This document shows positions 8,261 to 16,848 of a stretch of DNA of 19,146 nucleotides, in pieces; within the stretch, counting starts at the first letter, position 1, and every line of letters begins with the position of its first letter. The stretch is from Glomus cerebriforme (Eukaryota > Glomeromycota > Glomeromycetes > Glomerales > Glomeraceae). The DNA is taken from NCBI GenBank assembly GCA_003550305.1, contig QKYT01000758.1, positions 33,805-52,950 of the forward strand, given 5' to 3'. The notes beneath the pieces were generated by a model. The model searched no databases. It saw only the letters and a list, made by a program, of their open reading frames with translations, and was not told the origin of the DNA. The position numbers were made by a program, and so were the translations under genes.

Positions 8261-9424
8261 ATGGCACAATCAAGCATCTTTTATTTACCAGAACTATTAA
8301 AACAGATTTTATATTTTTTAGTGATAGATAAATCTCTCTATCCCGCTCTATGTGTTTCCTAATTGTGATACAGATGTGGTGCATCTATTTTGTGAAAGCG
8401 TATCGAATTAAGAGGAAAAGACTTATATCCTGGATAATCTCTTCCAAATGATTATAATTACTGTGCAAAGGATCATCCTCGATTAAATAAATTCATAAGG
8501 ATAGAATGTGCAAAGGATCTCTCTCAATTGAAAAAATTTATAAAGCTAGTATGTAGAAAGCAAATGCCAGTTTATTGCTCAAATGTAACTCATCTCAAAA
8601 TATCATACTACCATTCATTTTCAGATAAAAAAATCATAAGTATTGCAAATTCATGCTTAAATATAACCCACTTGGGATTCATAAATAGTATAGGATTTAG
8701 TAATAGAGCATTAGAACTGATAGCGAGTTTATACCTGAATCTGAAGTATCTCAATCTGTGCGATGATCAGTCAGGTGGCTTTAGGAGCTTTCGTACTCAA
8801 GAAGTATATGATCTAGATTTATGAAAAATTGCAAATTCATGCCATAGATTAGAATATCTAAACATTTCTAGATGCACAGAGTTTCTTGAACCATTGATTT
8901 GTAATATTATTAAGCTCTAGCATCTTAGCCTTAGATTTTGTGAAATTAGTGATATGACTATCAAAAAAATTGCTTGTTCATGACTTAATTTAAAATATCT
9001 CAATCTGAAAGAATGTGAAGATATTAGCAAAAAAGCCATAGATCAGCTCATTTTATTTAATCCAAATATCCATGTTGAGAATTTTGTGAAAACTTTAACA
9101 ACTTCTGATTTTATTAGCGCATTTAGTGATTTTCTTAGTCAATATACTAATAATCAGAATTCGAATAATCAGAATTCGGTTCTATCTCAGATATGCTGGT
9201 GACATAATTCATCTATAGCTACTCAATCTCTGAATTGAGGTATTATTTTCACTTTAATGTTGAGAGCTGGTGAAAGAATACTAGCCAATCAAGCAGAATG
9301 GTAGTACTCTACTGATTTAACTAATCCAGAGCAGTGATCACCAGCTTGGAAGACATTTGCTAAGTCACAGATTGTGTGACAAAAAATAAGGGGATTATCA
9401 GTCAGGTCTTGTATGATATATTAA
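8261..9424 (+). pseudogene. F-box/leucine-rich-repeat protein, 12 in-frame stops, no frameshift
   Basis: A single frame of 388 codons runs from ATG 8261 to TAA 9422. The N-terminal F-box reads IFYLPELLKQILYFLV, then a Leu/Cys/Ser stretch. LRR units follow: VTHLKISYYHSFSDKKIISI, NLKYLNLCDD, RLEYLNISRC, HLSLRFCEISDMTIKKIA and NLKYLNLKECEDISKKAI, the Cys-containing F-box LRR type. The C-terminal part has an NNQNS duplication and ends PAWKTFAKSQIV, IRGLSVRSCMIY. Such proteins choose substrates for SCF ubiquitin ligases. In-frame stops lie at 8360, 8366, 8393, 8435, 8822, 8918, 8981, 9200, 9236, 9302, 9335 and 9377; eight are TGA. The first TGAs fall where F-boxes carry Trp (L-stop-Y, L-stop-K), pointing to TGG changes. 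Decay is by substitution only. Confidence 0.7.
9149..9178 (+). repeat. 15-bp tandem duplication in the F-box/LRR pseudogene
   Basis: AATAATCAGAATTCG occurs twice back to back and encodes the repeated pentapeptide NNQNS in the gene's frame. It is in phase (a multiple of three) and so was probably tolerated when the gene was functional. Confidence 0.75.
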
Positions 9425-9529
9425 TTTTCGCATATAATGAAAAAAAAATATACATGCTAACCAGTACATTCATTTTGAACAAATATGAAAAAAATGTGAA
9501 AGAAAGTCAACATGCAATACAGGACTTAC

Positions 9530-9717
9530 CCTAAAAGCAAATAGTGCTGACAAAAGTATATGTTATGAAAGGTTAAGGACTTTGCAATTTCAAGATCATC
9601 AGGCATAAAACCAACTATATGTCTTTCTGGTAAATCTTCATGTGAAAAGGTATGAAGATTCCATTTGCATGTGCTTTCATAGAGCTCTTGGCATCATATG
9701 ACAAAACTAATTACGTC
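9530..9717 (-). pseudogene. Possible exon remnant on the minus strand with a GTAAGT donor
   Basis: Reading the minus strand from about 9717 to 9530 gives protein-like text with one TGA (9694-9696). It includes CQELYESTCKWNLHTF, SHEDLPERHIVGFMPDD and LEIAKSLTFHNIYF, ending QHYLLL. The frame closes exactly at a consensus splice donor (minus-strand GTAAGT, 9524-9529). The residue mix is not that of random AT-rich DNA. No matching acceptor or next exon was found nearby, and the family is not recognised. It could be a fragment of a transposon or host gene inserted between its neighbours. Confidence 0.3.
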
Positions 9718-9880
9718 TCATACCTCCTTAACTTTTTTCCAGTAAGATATAAATCATGTAGTGGTATGTGAAAGTTCAGCCAACTTTCTCGCAAAAAAAT
9801 TAAGGTATGTTTAGGCCAGAAATTTTGTATATATGCAAGCGAAAATTTCTCACAATGGGACTTGTATTTAGGAAAGCAAG

Positions 9881-10324
9881 ATGTCTGATAAGACTGAGGT
9901 ACCTGATAAGTCTAAAATACTTGACAAGCTTGAAAAGTTTCTCACTGGTGGAGACATTATTCTTAATTATCTTATTTCTGATGAGAGAGTGAACGATATT
10001 TTTGAAATAACGATATCTAACACTAATGACAATCAAGTTTCTTCTCTTGTGAATGAAATCAGAAACTGTCATCTAGATCAATTTCAAGATATAGATTTGG
10101 CCAGTTTGGCTTTATATAAGGTCGCATTTGTAGCTGATAATATCATAATCAACAACTTAAGAAACATCAATGAATTTGAAGTAGAGGGTGATAACCGCAA
10201 GATAGAATTTTTAACTCATTTCCCTATACAACCTCAACGTATCTATTCTGGTGAAAAGGAAATCAATGTTATTGTGTACCCTCCTACTGAAATGGTGCTA
10301 GAGGTACTAAGCAAAGATAAATAG
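9881..10324 (+). CDS. Hypothetical protein, 147 aa, intact
   Basis: This uninterrupted ATG-to-TAG frame of 147 codons is one of the few intact genes here. The protein is acidic and mostly helical, starting MSDKTEVPDKSKILDKLEKF. A Leu/Ile/Asn-rich centre (FQDIDLASLALYKVAFVADN, NNLRNINEFEVEGDN) follows, and it ends with a more beta-like PQRIYSGEKEINVIVYPP and EMVLEVLSKDK. There is no signal peptide or membrane segment, and no domain is recognised. A TATATA string lies at 9828-9833, and AATAAA at 10411-10416 is ~87 bp after the stop, where a poly(A) signal is expected. Position 9881 is preferred because the ATG upstream at 9855 is in another frame. It may be a lineage-specific gene. Confidence 0.6.
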   Translation: MSDKTEVPDKSKILDKLEKFLTGGDIILNYLISDERVNDIFEITISNTNDNQVSSLVNEIRNCHLDQFQDIDLASLALYKVAFVADNIIINNLRNINEFEVEGDNRKIEFLTHFPIQPQRIYSGEKEINVIVYPPTEMVLEVLSKDK

Positions 10325-10824
10325 TATTTTTACTCACATCATGTAAATGTGATATATTCGCAATTTTTATGTATTAGTTTCTCTGGCAATGTTTTTATTT
10401 CATAAATAATAATAAAGTATTGATATATTCCTCATTAAAAGTTATGTGTAATTATGCAATAATCATCTGACCTATTCCTTTATCACATACCTCTTATTTC
10501 CAGATGAATTCCTTTAAAAACAGTTCGAAGAATTTATTAAAGCTGAGGTAATAAATCATCAAAGTCTTAGACACCTATTCATGTTTCTGGCAAAAAATTT
10601 CAAAGCAATCATAAAATTATCACTTTGAAAGATATCCCTTGAAATTACATTATTAAATTCTGATAAAGTATAGCAGTAAAGGCATGAAAAATAATTATAT
10701 AGAACTAATCATGTTGTGAATTACTTTATTGTATATATAGTATTATAATATTACATAATATATAACTATGATCAAATTTTCTTAAAAAATTAAGCTTTAC
10801 AAATAAAATATTACAACTATATTT
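10325..10824. other. AT-rich convergent intergenic region with poly(A) signals
   Basis: The region lies between the 3' ends of two convergent genes and holds no ORF. AATAAA at 10411-10416 (+) serves the upstream 147-aa gene. TTTATT at 10725-10730, which is AATAAA on the minus strand, lies ~95 bp past the stop of the 223-aa gene. The layout fits two transcription units ending face to face. Confidence 0.45.
10725..10730 (-). terminator. Candidate poly(A) signal AATAAA (minus strand)
   Basis: The hexamer is ~95 bp downstream of the stop of the 223-aa minus-strand ORF. The motif is common by chance in AT-rich DNA, so its distance and strand are the only support. Confidence 0.35.
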
Positions 10825-11496
10825 TTATAAAGGTCGCCATTTTTTAATTGCATTAAGGGCTTTTTTTAGTGGAGGCTTATATATCATGATGTCCTTAGGA
10901 ACTGGTTCTTGTAGTTTCATCTCAGCTTCTTTTAGACCTTGGTTGTTCTTATGAAACATACCGTTACTTTTATTCCTCACCTCCTGTAGCAACTTTAAAT
11001 CTTTGGTATCCATTCTGATATCTTTATCTTCTAATATTTTCTTTAAATCTTCAACACATTTCTGTTCCTCCTTTGTCAATACCATATTATTACTGAGATA
11101 TTGAAGACCGTTTTTCGCAAGACGCCATCTCTCTCCACCTCCTAGCTTCATTATTACCTCATTCATAAATGTTCTTACCCAATCTCCATAAATACTAAAA
11201 AATTTCATTTTATTTACTTCATCTTTTAAGATTTTAATTTCCTGTTCTAGCTCATTCACTTTCTTCTCTAACTTGTCTATACAGAAAGTGAAATCACCCA
11301 CCATATCATAGATATTATTCAGTGCGTCTGATATTTTTCCTAAGTTACGTAAACCTTCATCCATATTTCCTTCAATAATATTTGCTTCAATATTTTTCAT
11401 GAGACCAGAAACTTTGTCTTTTAAGATTTCAATCCTATTCAATACATTTTGTGCTTGGGTGGTTCTTGGAGCATTCATCATGGAATGTTGTCGCAT
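10825..11496 (-). CDS. Coiled-coil protein, 223 aa, intact
   Basis: This is the longest unbroken single-exon gene in the right half. An N-terminal helical region (VLNRIEILKDKVSGLMKNI) leads into a long coiled coil (about residues 65-100: FCIDKLEKKVNELEQEIKIL, KDEVNKMKFF) with clear heptads. A compact C-terminal part follows (IYGDWVRTFMNEVIMKLGGG, WRLAKNGLQYLSNN, EEQKCVEDLKKILEDK, LLQEVRNKSNGMFHKN). The tail is basic (PPLKKALNAIKKWRPL). There is no signal peptide or membrane helix. The first ATG is used; ATGs at codons 6 and 7 (MMN) are alternatives. Position and composition suggest an expressed lineage-specific protein, perhaps of an expanded coiled-coil family. The function is unknown. Confidence 0.7.
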   Translation of the reverse strand: MRQHSMMNAPRTTQAQNVLNRIEILKDKVSGLMKNIEANIIEGNMDEGLRNLGKISDALNNIYDMVGDFTFCIDKLEKKVNELEQEIKILKDEVNKMKFFSIYGDWVRTFMNEVIMKLGGGERWRLAKNGLQYLSNNMVLTKEEQKCVEDLKKILEDKDIRMDTKDLKLLQEVRNKSNGMFHKNNQGLKEAEMKLQEPVPKDIMIYKPPLKKALNAIKKWRPL

Positions 11497-11579
11497 TATA
11501 TTTCAAGAGTATGTACGAATAAATTTTAAATTTAGAGTTTACAGTATCTTAAGTTTGTTTATAAAATAAAAGAAGGAAA

Positions 11580-11591
11580 TTTATATATACT
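11580..11591 (-). promoter_or_regulatory. TATA-like element upstream of the 223-aa gene
   Basis: The minus strand reads GTATATATAAA about 85-95 bp before the ATG at 11496. Distance and sequence fit a TATA box with a short 5' UTR, but such strings are frequent here. Confidence 0.3.
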
Positions 11592-11930
11592 TTCTGAATA
11601 CATCATGACATAGACTCTTTTATGACATAATACAACAAAAAGGTAATTTATCAATATACAAAAAAAATGATTAATACAGTTTTATCATTACTCATTAGAT
11701 TTTGATTCTCTGATGAGTATTTATTAAAAAAGGTGAACATAGTTCTGAGATCATATGAGTGGTCATATGATTGACCATATTTGACTAATCAGTGGCTTTT
11801 TTTTATTATATAATAAAGTGCAGTAACACTTTAAGTTTTCTTACTCTGTGTCATCATAATATTTTCTGAGCATGAGCATTATGAACTCGTTAAAAAGAAA
11901 CTGGTCTATTGCGCAATTCAGGTATAGAGT
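11592..11930. other. AT-rich non-coding region with a small palindrome
   Basis: No gene is seen. TGGTCA-TATGAT-TGACCA at 11760-11777 is a perfect 6-bp inverted repeat, preceded by a related CATATGAG word. Confidence 0.35.
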
Positions 11931-12044
11931 ATGGATGAAATATATTTTTCGTATTTGCGTTTGCAAGGAAGCGACTCAGAGCTTTCAGAGCTAATATCTA
12001 TTTTTTTTGCTCAGGACCTTATTAGGCAGAAAAACTTTTGGTAA
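11931..12044 (+). CDS. Very short ORF or exon, 37 codons
   Basis: ATG 11931 opens a frame including LRLQGSDSELSELI and FFAQDLIRQKNFW and ends at TAA 12042. The text is more protein-like than its surroundings. Inside it, TTTTTTTTGCTCAG (12001-12014) resembles a splice acceptor and GGTAAGA (12040-12046) a donor, so the true coding piece could be a short internal exon. Another ATG at 11881 opens MNSLKRNWSIAQF. No family is recognised and the call is weak. Confidence 0.2.
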   Translation: MDEIYFSYLRLQGSDSELSELISIFFAQDLIRQKNFW

Positions 12045-12476
12045 GATTTACTAAAGTGGATACTGTTAATTTATTTCTGACTCTACATGTTCTATGCATA
12101 ACTGACAACCATTTTATTTTATCCAGAATATCGATATTAGAGATAAATGAAATTAGACTAGAGTATTCCACCAACTTGCACAAGAATGTGAAGAGGATTT
12201 GTGGGTTTGTTAAAGGATAGGATATCAGCTAGTAAAGAACCTGCAAATAAGAAATGTCATGTAGAAGAAATAATCAAGAAAAATAAGCATGTATAGTAGC
12301 ATAGAAAATTCGTCATGTATTGCGGGCTACATCCCGAATATTTGTATTTATTTTTCACATGTAATAATAAAAAATTTTTCTTGGCAAAATCCCATTACCA
12401 TTAGTAACATGTTTTCTGAAAATTTGAAATAACTGGAATGTTTTTACCGATTTTGAATACTAATGTTTGATATAAT
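12045..12476. other. AT-rich DNA, no supported gene
   Basis: A 60-codon open stretch (12038-12220, +) starts only at TTG and is rich in Leu and Ile as expected by chance. I do not call it. A GC-richer word, GCGGGCTACATCCCG, near 12323 stands out but forms no recognisable RNA gene. Confidence 0.3.
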
Positions 12477-12500
12477 TAGGGTTGGTAAAGTAACCGTTAC
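12477..12500. repeat. Candidate hAT-type terminal sequence
   Basis: TAGGGTTGGTAAAGTAACCG followed by TTAC resembles ends of hAT transposons (T/CAGGGTTG...GTAAC). It lies ~0.5 kb beyond the 3' side of the minus-strand hAT transposase remnant, where an element end would be expected. No matching inverted copy was found on the other side. Confidence 0.35.
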
Positions 12501-12999
12501 TTATAGAGGGAAAAATAAAAATCCATCAAAACTATGAAAATTCGAAGAAGAAAAATTATATCTATATTTAAAGAAGAAAAAATTGAATTTAAATTGTAAG
12601 AAGAAAAATAAAAAAATTCTGATGGCGGGTTCATGACTATATATCTTTCTCAATTTCATCACGTCTTCCAGGTCAATGATGATTGGCAAATATATTCAAT
12701 GAATAATTTCATTAATTATTTATGATAGTTCGAACATGGAAGAGCTGAGTAATCTTGCAAATTGATTATCTTTCAGAATTTTATGGTTAACCATGATTTT
12801 TGTTAAGCAATTGTTAATTAATCTAACAAAAGCTTTTCATGTCATTTCTAGTAGGGTTATTGGAGGGTATTATTTAAGTTACATTCCCATTCTTTAGGCT
12901 TGGGGATTGGGTAGACGTGAGCAATATGGAGAGTGAATGAAGAAAGTTAGATAAGGCCCAAATTAGATATTCAGAACATTATTTGATTCATTCATGGTA
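12501..12999. other. AT-rich DNA between hAT-like end and transposase remnant
   Basis: It holds GAAGAAGAAAAA runs (12543-12610) and no clear coding text on either strand. It may be the decayed 3' part of the hAT element. The C-terminal dimerisation region expected of a hAT transposase could not be recognised. Confidence 0.3.
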
Positions 13000-13367
13000 A
13001 TTCATTTTCTTAATAATAATTCATTCTAAATCTTGGATCCAATATAGTAACAATTAAATAAGGACTATTAGTTTTGTTATAATATTGTAATAATTTTTTT
13101 TACAATCCTTAGCTGCTTCTTTAAGAAATTCTTTTAATGATGATGATTCTGAATTCACGTCTTTCTTGATCTTCTTCATATTTCTTTAGTATGTCTATTA
13201 GTTCATTATATAATCAAGAAATTGTTGCAGATAATGTGGAATATTTATATCATTATTTCTTTAAATAATTCAAGAAATTTTTGATTAAATTAAGATTAGT
13301 CCAATCTTTCATCTGTAATTATATAATTTTTGAGATCTTTATCAGAAGCTGCAGTAAAAATAAGTGT

Positions 13368-13446
13368 CTAAGAATAATTAAATTAAAAATTAAAAAATTT
13401 ATGAATTACAGTTTATAAGAATAAATTATAAAAATAATATATTTAC
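13368..13446 (-). other. 79-bp spliceosomal intron in the hAT remnant
   Basis: On the minus strand GTAAAT (13446-13441) opens the intron and ATTATTCTTAG (ending 13368) closes it. Flanking text joins from IALILKE to LIFTAASDKDL, the expected hAT continuation. Confidence 0.6.
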
Positions 13447-13585
13447 TTCTTTTAATATAAGTGCTATTTCAATGATGTCATACGTAGAATTCCATCTAGT
13501 TGAAACATCTAAAATAGGTTTTAGATTATTAATTTCACACATCTTTGGTGATACACGAATTTTTATAATTAGTTAGTTGTCTTAT

Positions 13586-13652
13586 CTATATCATAAAAAA
13601 CAAATATATTTAATAATTGCTTGCAAACCAAATTTAGAAAAAATATACTAAC
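13586..13652 (-). other. 67-bp putative intron in the hAT remnant
   Basis: The minus strand reads GTTAGT at the 5' end (13652) and TGATATAG at the 3' end (13586). Downstream text continues to IRVSPKMCEI, part of the hAT core. The upstream exon's frame is uncertain because of a stop. Confidence 0.4.
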
Positions 13653-13880
13653 CTGACTTAAATTATTCTTTAAAGAATTTAAAGCATCTTAAACACTCCA
13701 AGTTCTTGATATGTGAATGTAAGAAATTTAGCAGATTTGAATGAATGATCAGGACTGCAACAGATTTCTTGAATACATAAATTCCATAACTTATTAAGAA
13801 CCTTTTTTTTTCTTGATAAGTTAATTTAACGATTTCAAAAATATTTTTGATAATAAAATCATAATGATTGTTAATCAAGG

Positions 13881-14869
13881 TATCTTAGATGTAGGTAACT
13901 AAAAGTTGAAGTACAAATTCGTCTGATGGTAATAAGATTTAATATCTCACGAGATTATATTTTTGTCAAATCAGTACTTCCATAATATTTATAACTGTAA
14001 ATTTTATATAAAAGGAAAATAATATTTAGAGTAAAATTTGAATCTTTAAATAAATAATTCAATAAAAAAAATAAATTGAAATAAAATAATCAATATAATA
14101 TTTTGCAATAAAAGCCTTTTTTAAAAAATTCAGATTACGTTTTAATATAAATGAAGAATATGTTTGGTTTTTCACTAACAAATTTTTACGTCGCAACCTT
14201 CTTTAGTTTTATAAAGTTTTTTATAATTATTAATAATTTCTTCATAAAATTTTGCACATGATGAGAAGCGAATATATATATATATTATACTGTATATACA
14301 TATCAAAATTAATTATTAATCAGTTTTATTGACGTCTGATATAAATTAATGATAATTTGTTTATTTACATGAGGAGAAAATATTAATAATAGTGGATTGA
14401 GAGTGTGAGAAAAATTATGAATGTGGCTTAGTGTTAATAAGTGTTATGCAATGATGCAAAAGAAGTGAGTATTGATGTCTTGAATATTATTTTATCTTGT
14501 AATACAAATCTGGCGTTTTTTTAGTGATCAAATCACATGAATACATAATAAAGATTTTTTAGTTTGATATGCATAAGGAGTTTTAGTATAATATGATTAA
14601 TTAATAAATTATTATTTTTTTCATGTGATTTTGATCTTTTTGATCTCAATAAAAATATTTATTAATATTTATTAATATCAATTTGTCAAATAAATTTAGA
14701 TTAACCTGTATAAATATCTAATAATGGTTATACAGGAATTTCTTTAGTTAGATAAAGACTAATATGAAAATCATCATTGGATAATTTAACGTAGGGTCTA
14801 ATCCAATAAATATAATAAAAGTCGAAAAATTTTCATTTAAGATAATATCTGATATATATTTTTTAAATC
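13881..14869. other. AT-rich intergenic region, no gene seen
   Basis: Both strands are dense in stops. A TA microsatellite lies around 14271-14287 (GAATATATATATATATTATA). ATTTATTAAT is repeated near 14656-14680. Confidence 0.4.
14705..14736. repeat. Perfect 9-bp inverted repeat
   Basis: CCTGTATAA (14705-14713) and TTATACAGG (14728-14736) are exact reverse complements separated by 14 bases. It lies upstream of the kinase remnant. The function is unknown. Confidence 0.5.
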
Positions 14870-15627
14870 TAAAGCATTTCGGGATATATCTTCAATTCAG
14901 CGGTTCATCGTGATTTTCATACAGGAAATATATTAGTTAAAAAGGATGGAAGATGGCCATATATTTCAGATATGGGATTATGTGGAGAAGTTGGTAATAT
15001 AGATAAAACAAAGATTTATGGAGTTATGTCCCGAAGTATTGAGAGGAAACCCTTATACTCAAGCAGCAGATATATATAGTTTTGGTATGTTTATGTATTA
15101 TGTGGCAACACCTTTTGACAATCGTGCACATGATCAATATTTAGCATTAAATATATGTAATGGAATTAGACCAACTGAACACAAGCACCAAAATGTTACA
15201 TTGATTTAATGAAAAGGTGTTGGAATTAAAATCCAAGAAATAAGCCAAATGTAACTGAGGTGCATGAATTAATTAGATTATTTTCTGGTATATACTTTTT
15301 TAAAACTCAGAAAATGAAATTGAAAAGCAATTTGAAGAAGCAGAAAAATACTTTCAAGAAAACCTTTTATCTATTGAACATAATCAACAAACTGAGACTC
15401 ATTCACAAGCTGTTTATACATCTCGGTTACTTAATCCTTTTACAGAGAANCTTCNGAAATATGATAANATTAACAATAATACAGTAGAAATAATAGACTT
15501 TACAAAGTAAGTTTTATTAAAATTTTATATTTGACAAAAATACATTTCTATTCTATTTATTAATTTGAAATAATTTTTCTGCAGTTTAAAAATTGAAAAT
15601 AAAAATGAAAATGTTAAGAAGTGTTAA
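14870..15627 (+). pseudogene. Protein kinase, C-lobe and C-terminal tail, frameshifted
   Basis: A Ser/Thr/Tyr-type kinase catalytic loop is clear in VHRDFHTGNILVKKDGRW, with HRD and the downstream Asn. The DFG motif reads DMG (PYISDMGLCGEVG). A small deletion near 15025 removes most of the P+1 loop before PEVLRGNPYTQAADIYSFGM, which keeps the Glu of APE and the subdomain IX Asp. A shift near 15184 leads to CYIDLMKRCWN, a stop, then PNVTEVHELIRLFSG (subdomain XI). A third shift leads to the tail EIEKQFEEAEKYFQENLLSI, YTSRLLNPFT and IIDFT. An intron (15507-15584) joins this to LKIENKNENVKKC and TAA 15625. No N-lobe is recognisable upstream, so the gene is truncated as well as frameshifted. The tail resembles kinases expanded in Rhizophagus. 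Confidence 0.8.
15507..15584 (+). other. 78-bp intron near the 3' end of the kinase pseudogene
   Basis: It has a consensus donor GTAAGT (15507-15512) and acceptor TTTTTCTGCAG ending at 15584. Removing it joins ...IIDFT-AA to T-TTAAAAATT, restoring an Asn codon and an open 14-codon last exon. Read unspliced, the frame would stop at 15508. Confidence 0.7.
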
Positions 15628-16222
15628 CATTTATTACTTTTTTTATACATATTTATTTGTTGTTCAACACTGATTTATATAGATAAATCAATCAGTTTGT
15701 AATTGATTATGAATAAAATTGAAATTTTTTTTTACAAAGTTCTTTTGTAAAAAAATAGAATATACTTGCGATGAAAATTTTAAATTAATTAAAAATAAAC
15801 GTTAGATAAATAATGTTTCGTACATGATTTGATTTCGCAATAATCTAATTTTCATTTATTTTTATGTTTTGTGAAATACTGTGCCCTTTAATATTTCCAT
15901 AACAATAAAAATAGGACAGCAATTGGTAATTCCAAAAAAATATACTTGCATTTGTTTAATTACAAAATTTTTGGATAAATATAAGGAATCATTACAAATG
16001 ATTTTGGATAGGTCAGATGATTTGATAAAATTTTGATAATAATAATAGTAACACAAAAATATAATGAAATAAATGTAATTATACCATGGTTTTCTAATTA
16101 ATGCTGGGGGTTTTTTATTGATATTTTTCATGGTGAAATGAGTTGAGCTTATTTTAGCTTATAATTAGAAATTCCGTGATATACTGTACTGTAAATCAGT
16201 TATTTCATCCTCAATATCATTA

Positions 16223-16245
16223 TTATCATGGAGTAACCATGATAA
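16223..16245. repeat. Perfect 9-bp stem hairpin
   Basis: TTATCATGG-AGTAA-CCATGATAA is an exact inverted repeat with a 5-base loop in otherwise structureless AT-rich DNA. Confidence 0.55.
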
Positions 16246-16404
16246 GAACTATTACATGAATTACCAAATTATAACAATAAATCAATTGGTCCCGAGATAA
16301 AAATATAAAAGCTCTTAATGTTGTAAAGAGGTTTATCTGTATAGTTTGAGCATGTTATAAATATCAAAAAAGAAGATAGAAATATGAAAAAAAAAATGTT
16401 TCAT

Positions 16405-16505
16405 TGACTCATAAATAATTTATGTAATAAAAATTTAAAGAAAATTACAAAAATGAGTAAAAAAATTTACTTAGTTCATTATTTAATCAATGATTTATGA
16501 GTCAA
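16405..16505. repeat. Inverted repeat TTGACTCATAAAT, 13-bp arms
   Basis: TTGACTCATAAAT at 16405-16417 and ATTTATGAGTCAA at 16493-16505 are exact reverse complements 75 bases apart. The ~100-bp unit may be a small foldback element. No target duplication was identified. Confidence 0.5.
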
Positions 16506-16603
16506 AGTCACGTTAATTATATTTTGACTCTTACATTTTTATCTGATTTTGCAAACAGGCGATCAAAATTTTATCTTTTTTTCTGAGCAATGTGAAGAAA
16601 AAA

Positions 16604-16703
16604 GTGGGGTTGGCCAGACCTACATCCCTATCTTTGCCATTTACATTATAGTTACTGTCAAAATTCGTGAATTACGGCATATGTAATACCGTAATTGCCG
16701 TAA
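16604..16703. repeat. Possible hAT-type end with ATTACGG palindromic repeats
   Basis: GTGGGGTTGGCCAGACC (starting about 16604) resembles hAT terminal sequences of the (C/T)AGGGGTTGGCCA type. About 60 bp inward, ATTACGGCAT (16672-16681), ACCGTAATTGCCGTAAT (16688-16704) and adjacent words form overlapping palindromes, like subterminal transposase-binding sites. The opposite end was not found. Confidence 0.35.
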
Positions 16704-16848
16704 TGCAATTAGCAAATTAAATTCATTTAAAATTTTTTAAATGACTTATTTTTTCCTCGCTAATCACTGCAACTGGTAGGAATATTTTTTTTGTTTGCTT
16801 CCTTATTTTTTTCTTTCTTCTTGCTAATTACACTTTTTCTTTTTAGAT

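Larger units (their letters stand above)
13000..13880 (-). pseudogene. hAT-superfamily transposase, intron-containing and heavily decayed
   Basis: This would catalyse cut-and-paste transposition. On the minus strand, characteristic hAT blocks appear in the right order. MCEINNLKPILDVSTRWNST and YDIIEIALILKE come first (about 13540-13447). After a 79-bp intron come LIFTAASDKDLKNYIITDE and FLELFKE (about 13367-13240). Then NELIDILKKYEE-like text appears across frames (about 13170), and SPYLIVTILDPRFRMNYY (about 13070-13010). TRWNSTY and LDPRF are hallmark hAT strings. Stops and frameshifts break every exon after the first. A 5' exon (13653-13878) holds a 71-codon open frame whose relation to hAT is unclear. 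Many copies of such elements would be expected in the genome. Confidence 0.7.
15628..16600. other. AT-rich non-coding region with inverted repeats
   Basis: No gene is supported on either strand. An 89-codon open stretch on the minus strand (15862-16131) is rich in Tyr, Phe, Ile and Lys, as AT-rich DNA gives by chance. The region holds the hairpin at 16223-16245 and the inverted repeat at 16405-16505. Confidence 0.4.

Noticed and set aside
1945..9424. Possible alternative genetic code with TGA or TAG read as amino acids
   Set aside because: All three stop codons occur inside frames, frameshifts are present in some of the genes, and nearby intact ORFs end at ordinary stops. Mutational decay explains it more simply.
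9807..9992. Plus-strand frame overlapping the 147-aa gene
   Set aside because: It overlaps the start of a longer intact ORF in another frame and is Leu/Phe/Ile-rich.
9800..10072. Minus-strand 90-codon frame opposite the 147-aa gene
   Set aside because: It is antisense to a better-supported gene with its own downstream AATAAA.
12300..12360. GC-rich word GCGGGCTACATCCCG as a possible tRNA or structured RNA
   Set aside because: No cloverleaf, box sequences or matching arms could be drawn around it.
15260..15487. 75-codon plus-strand frame rich in Lys, Leu and Ile
   Set aside because: The neighbouring frame of the same bases reads the kinase tail (EKQFEEAEKYF, YTSRLLNPFT), which is the real coding text.
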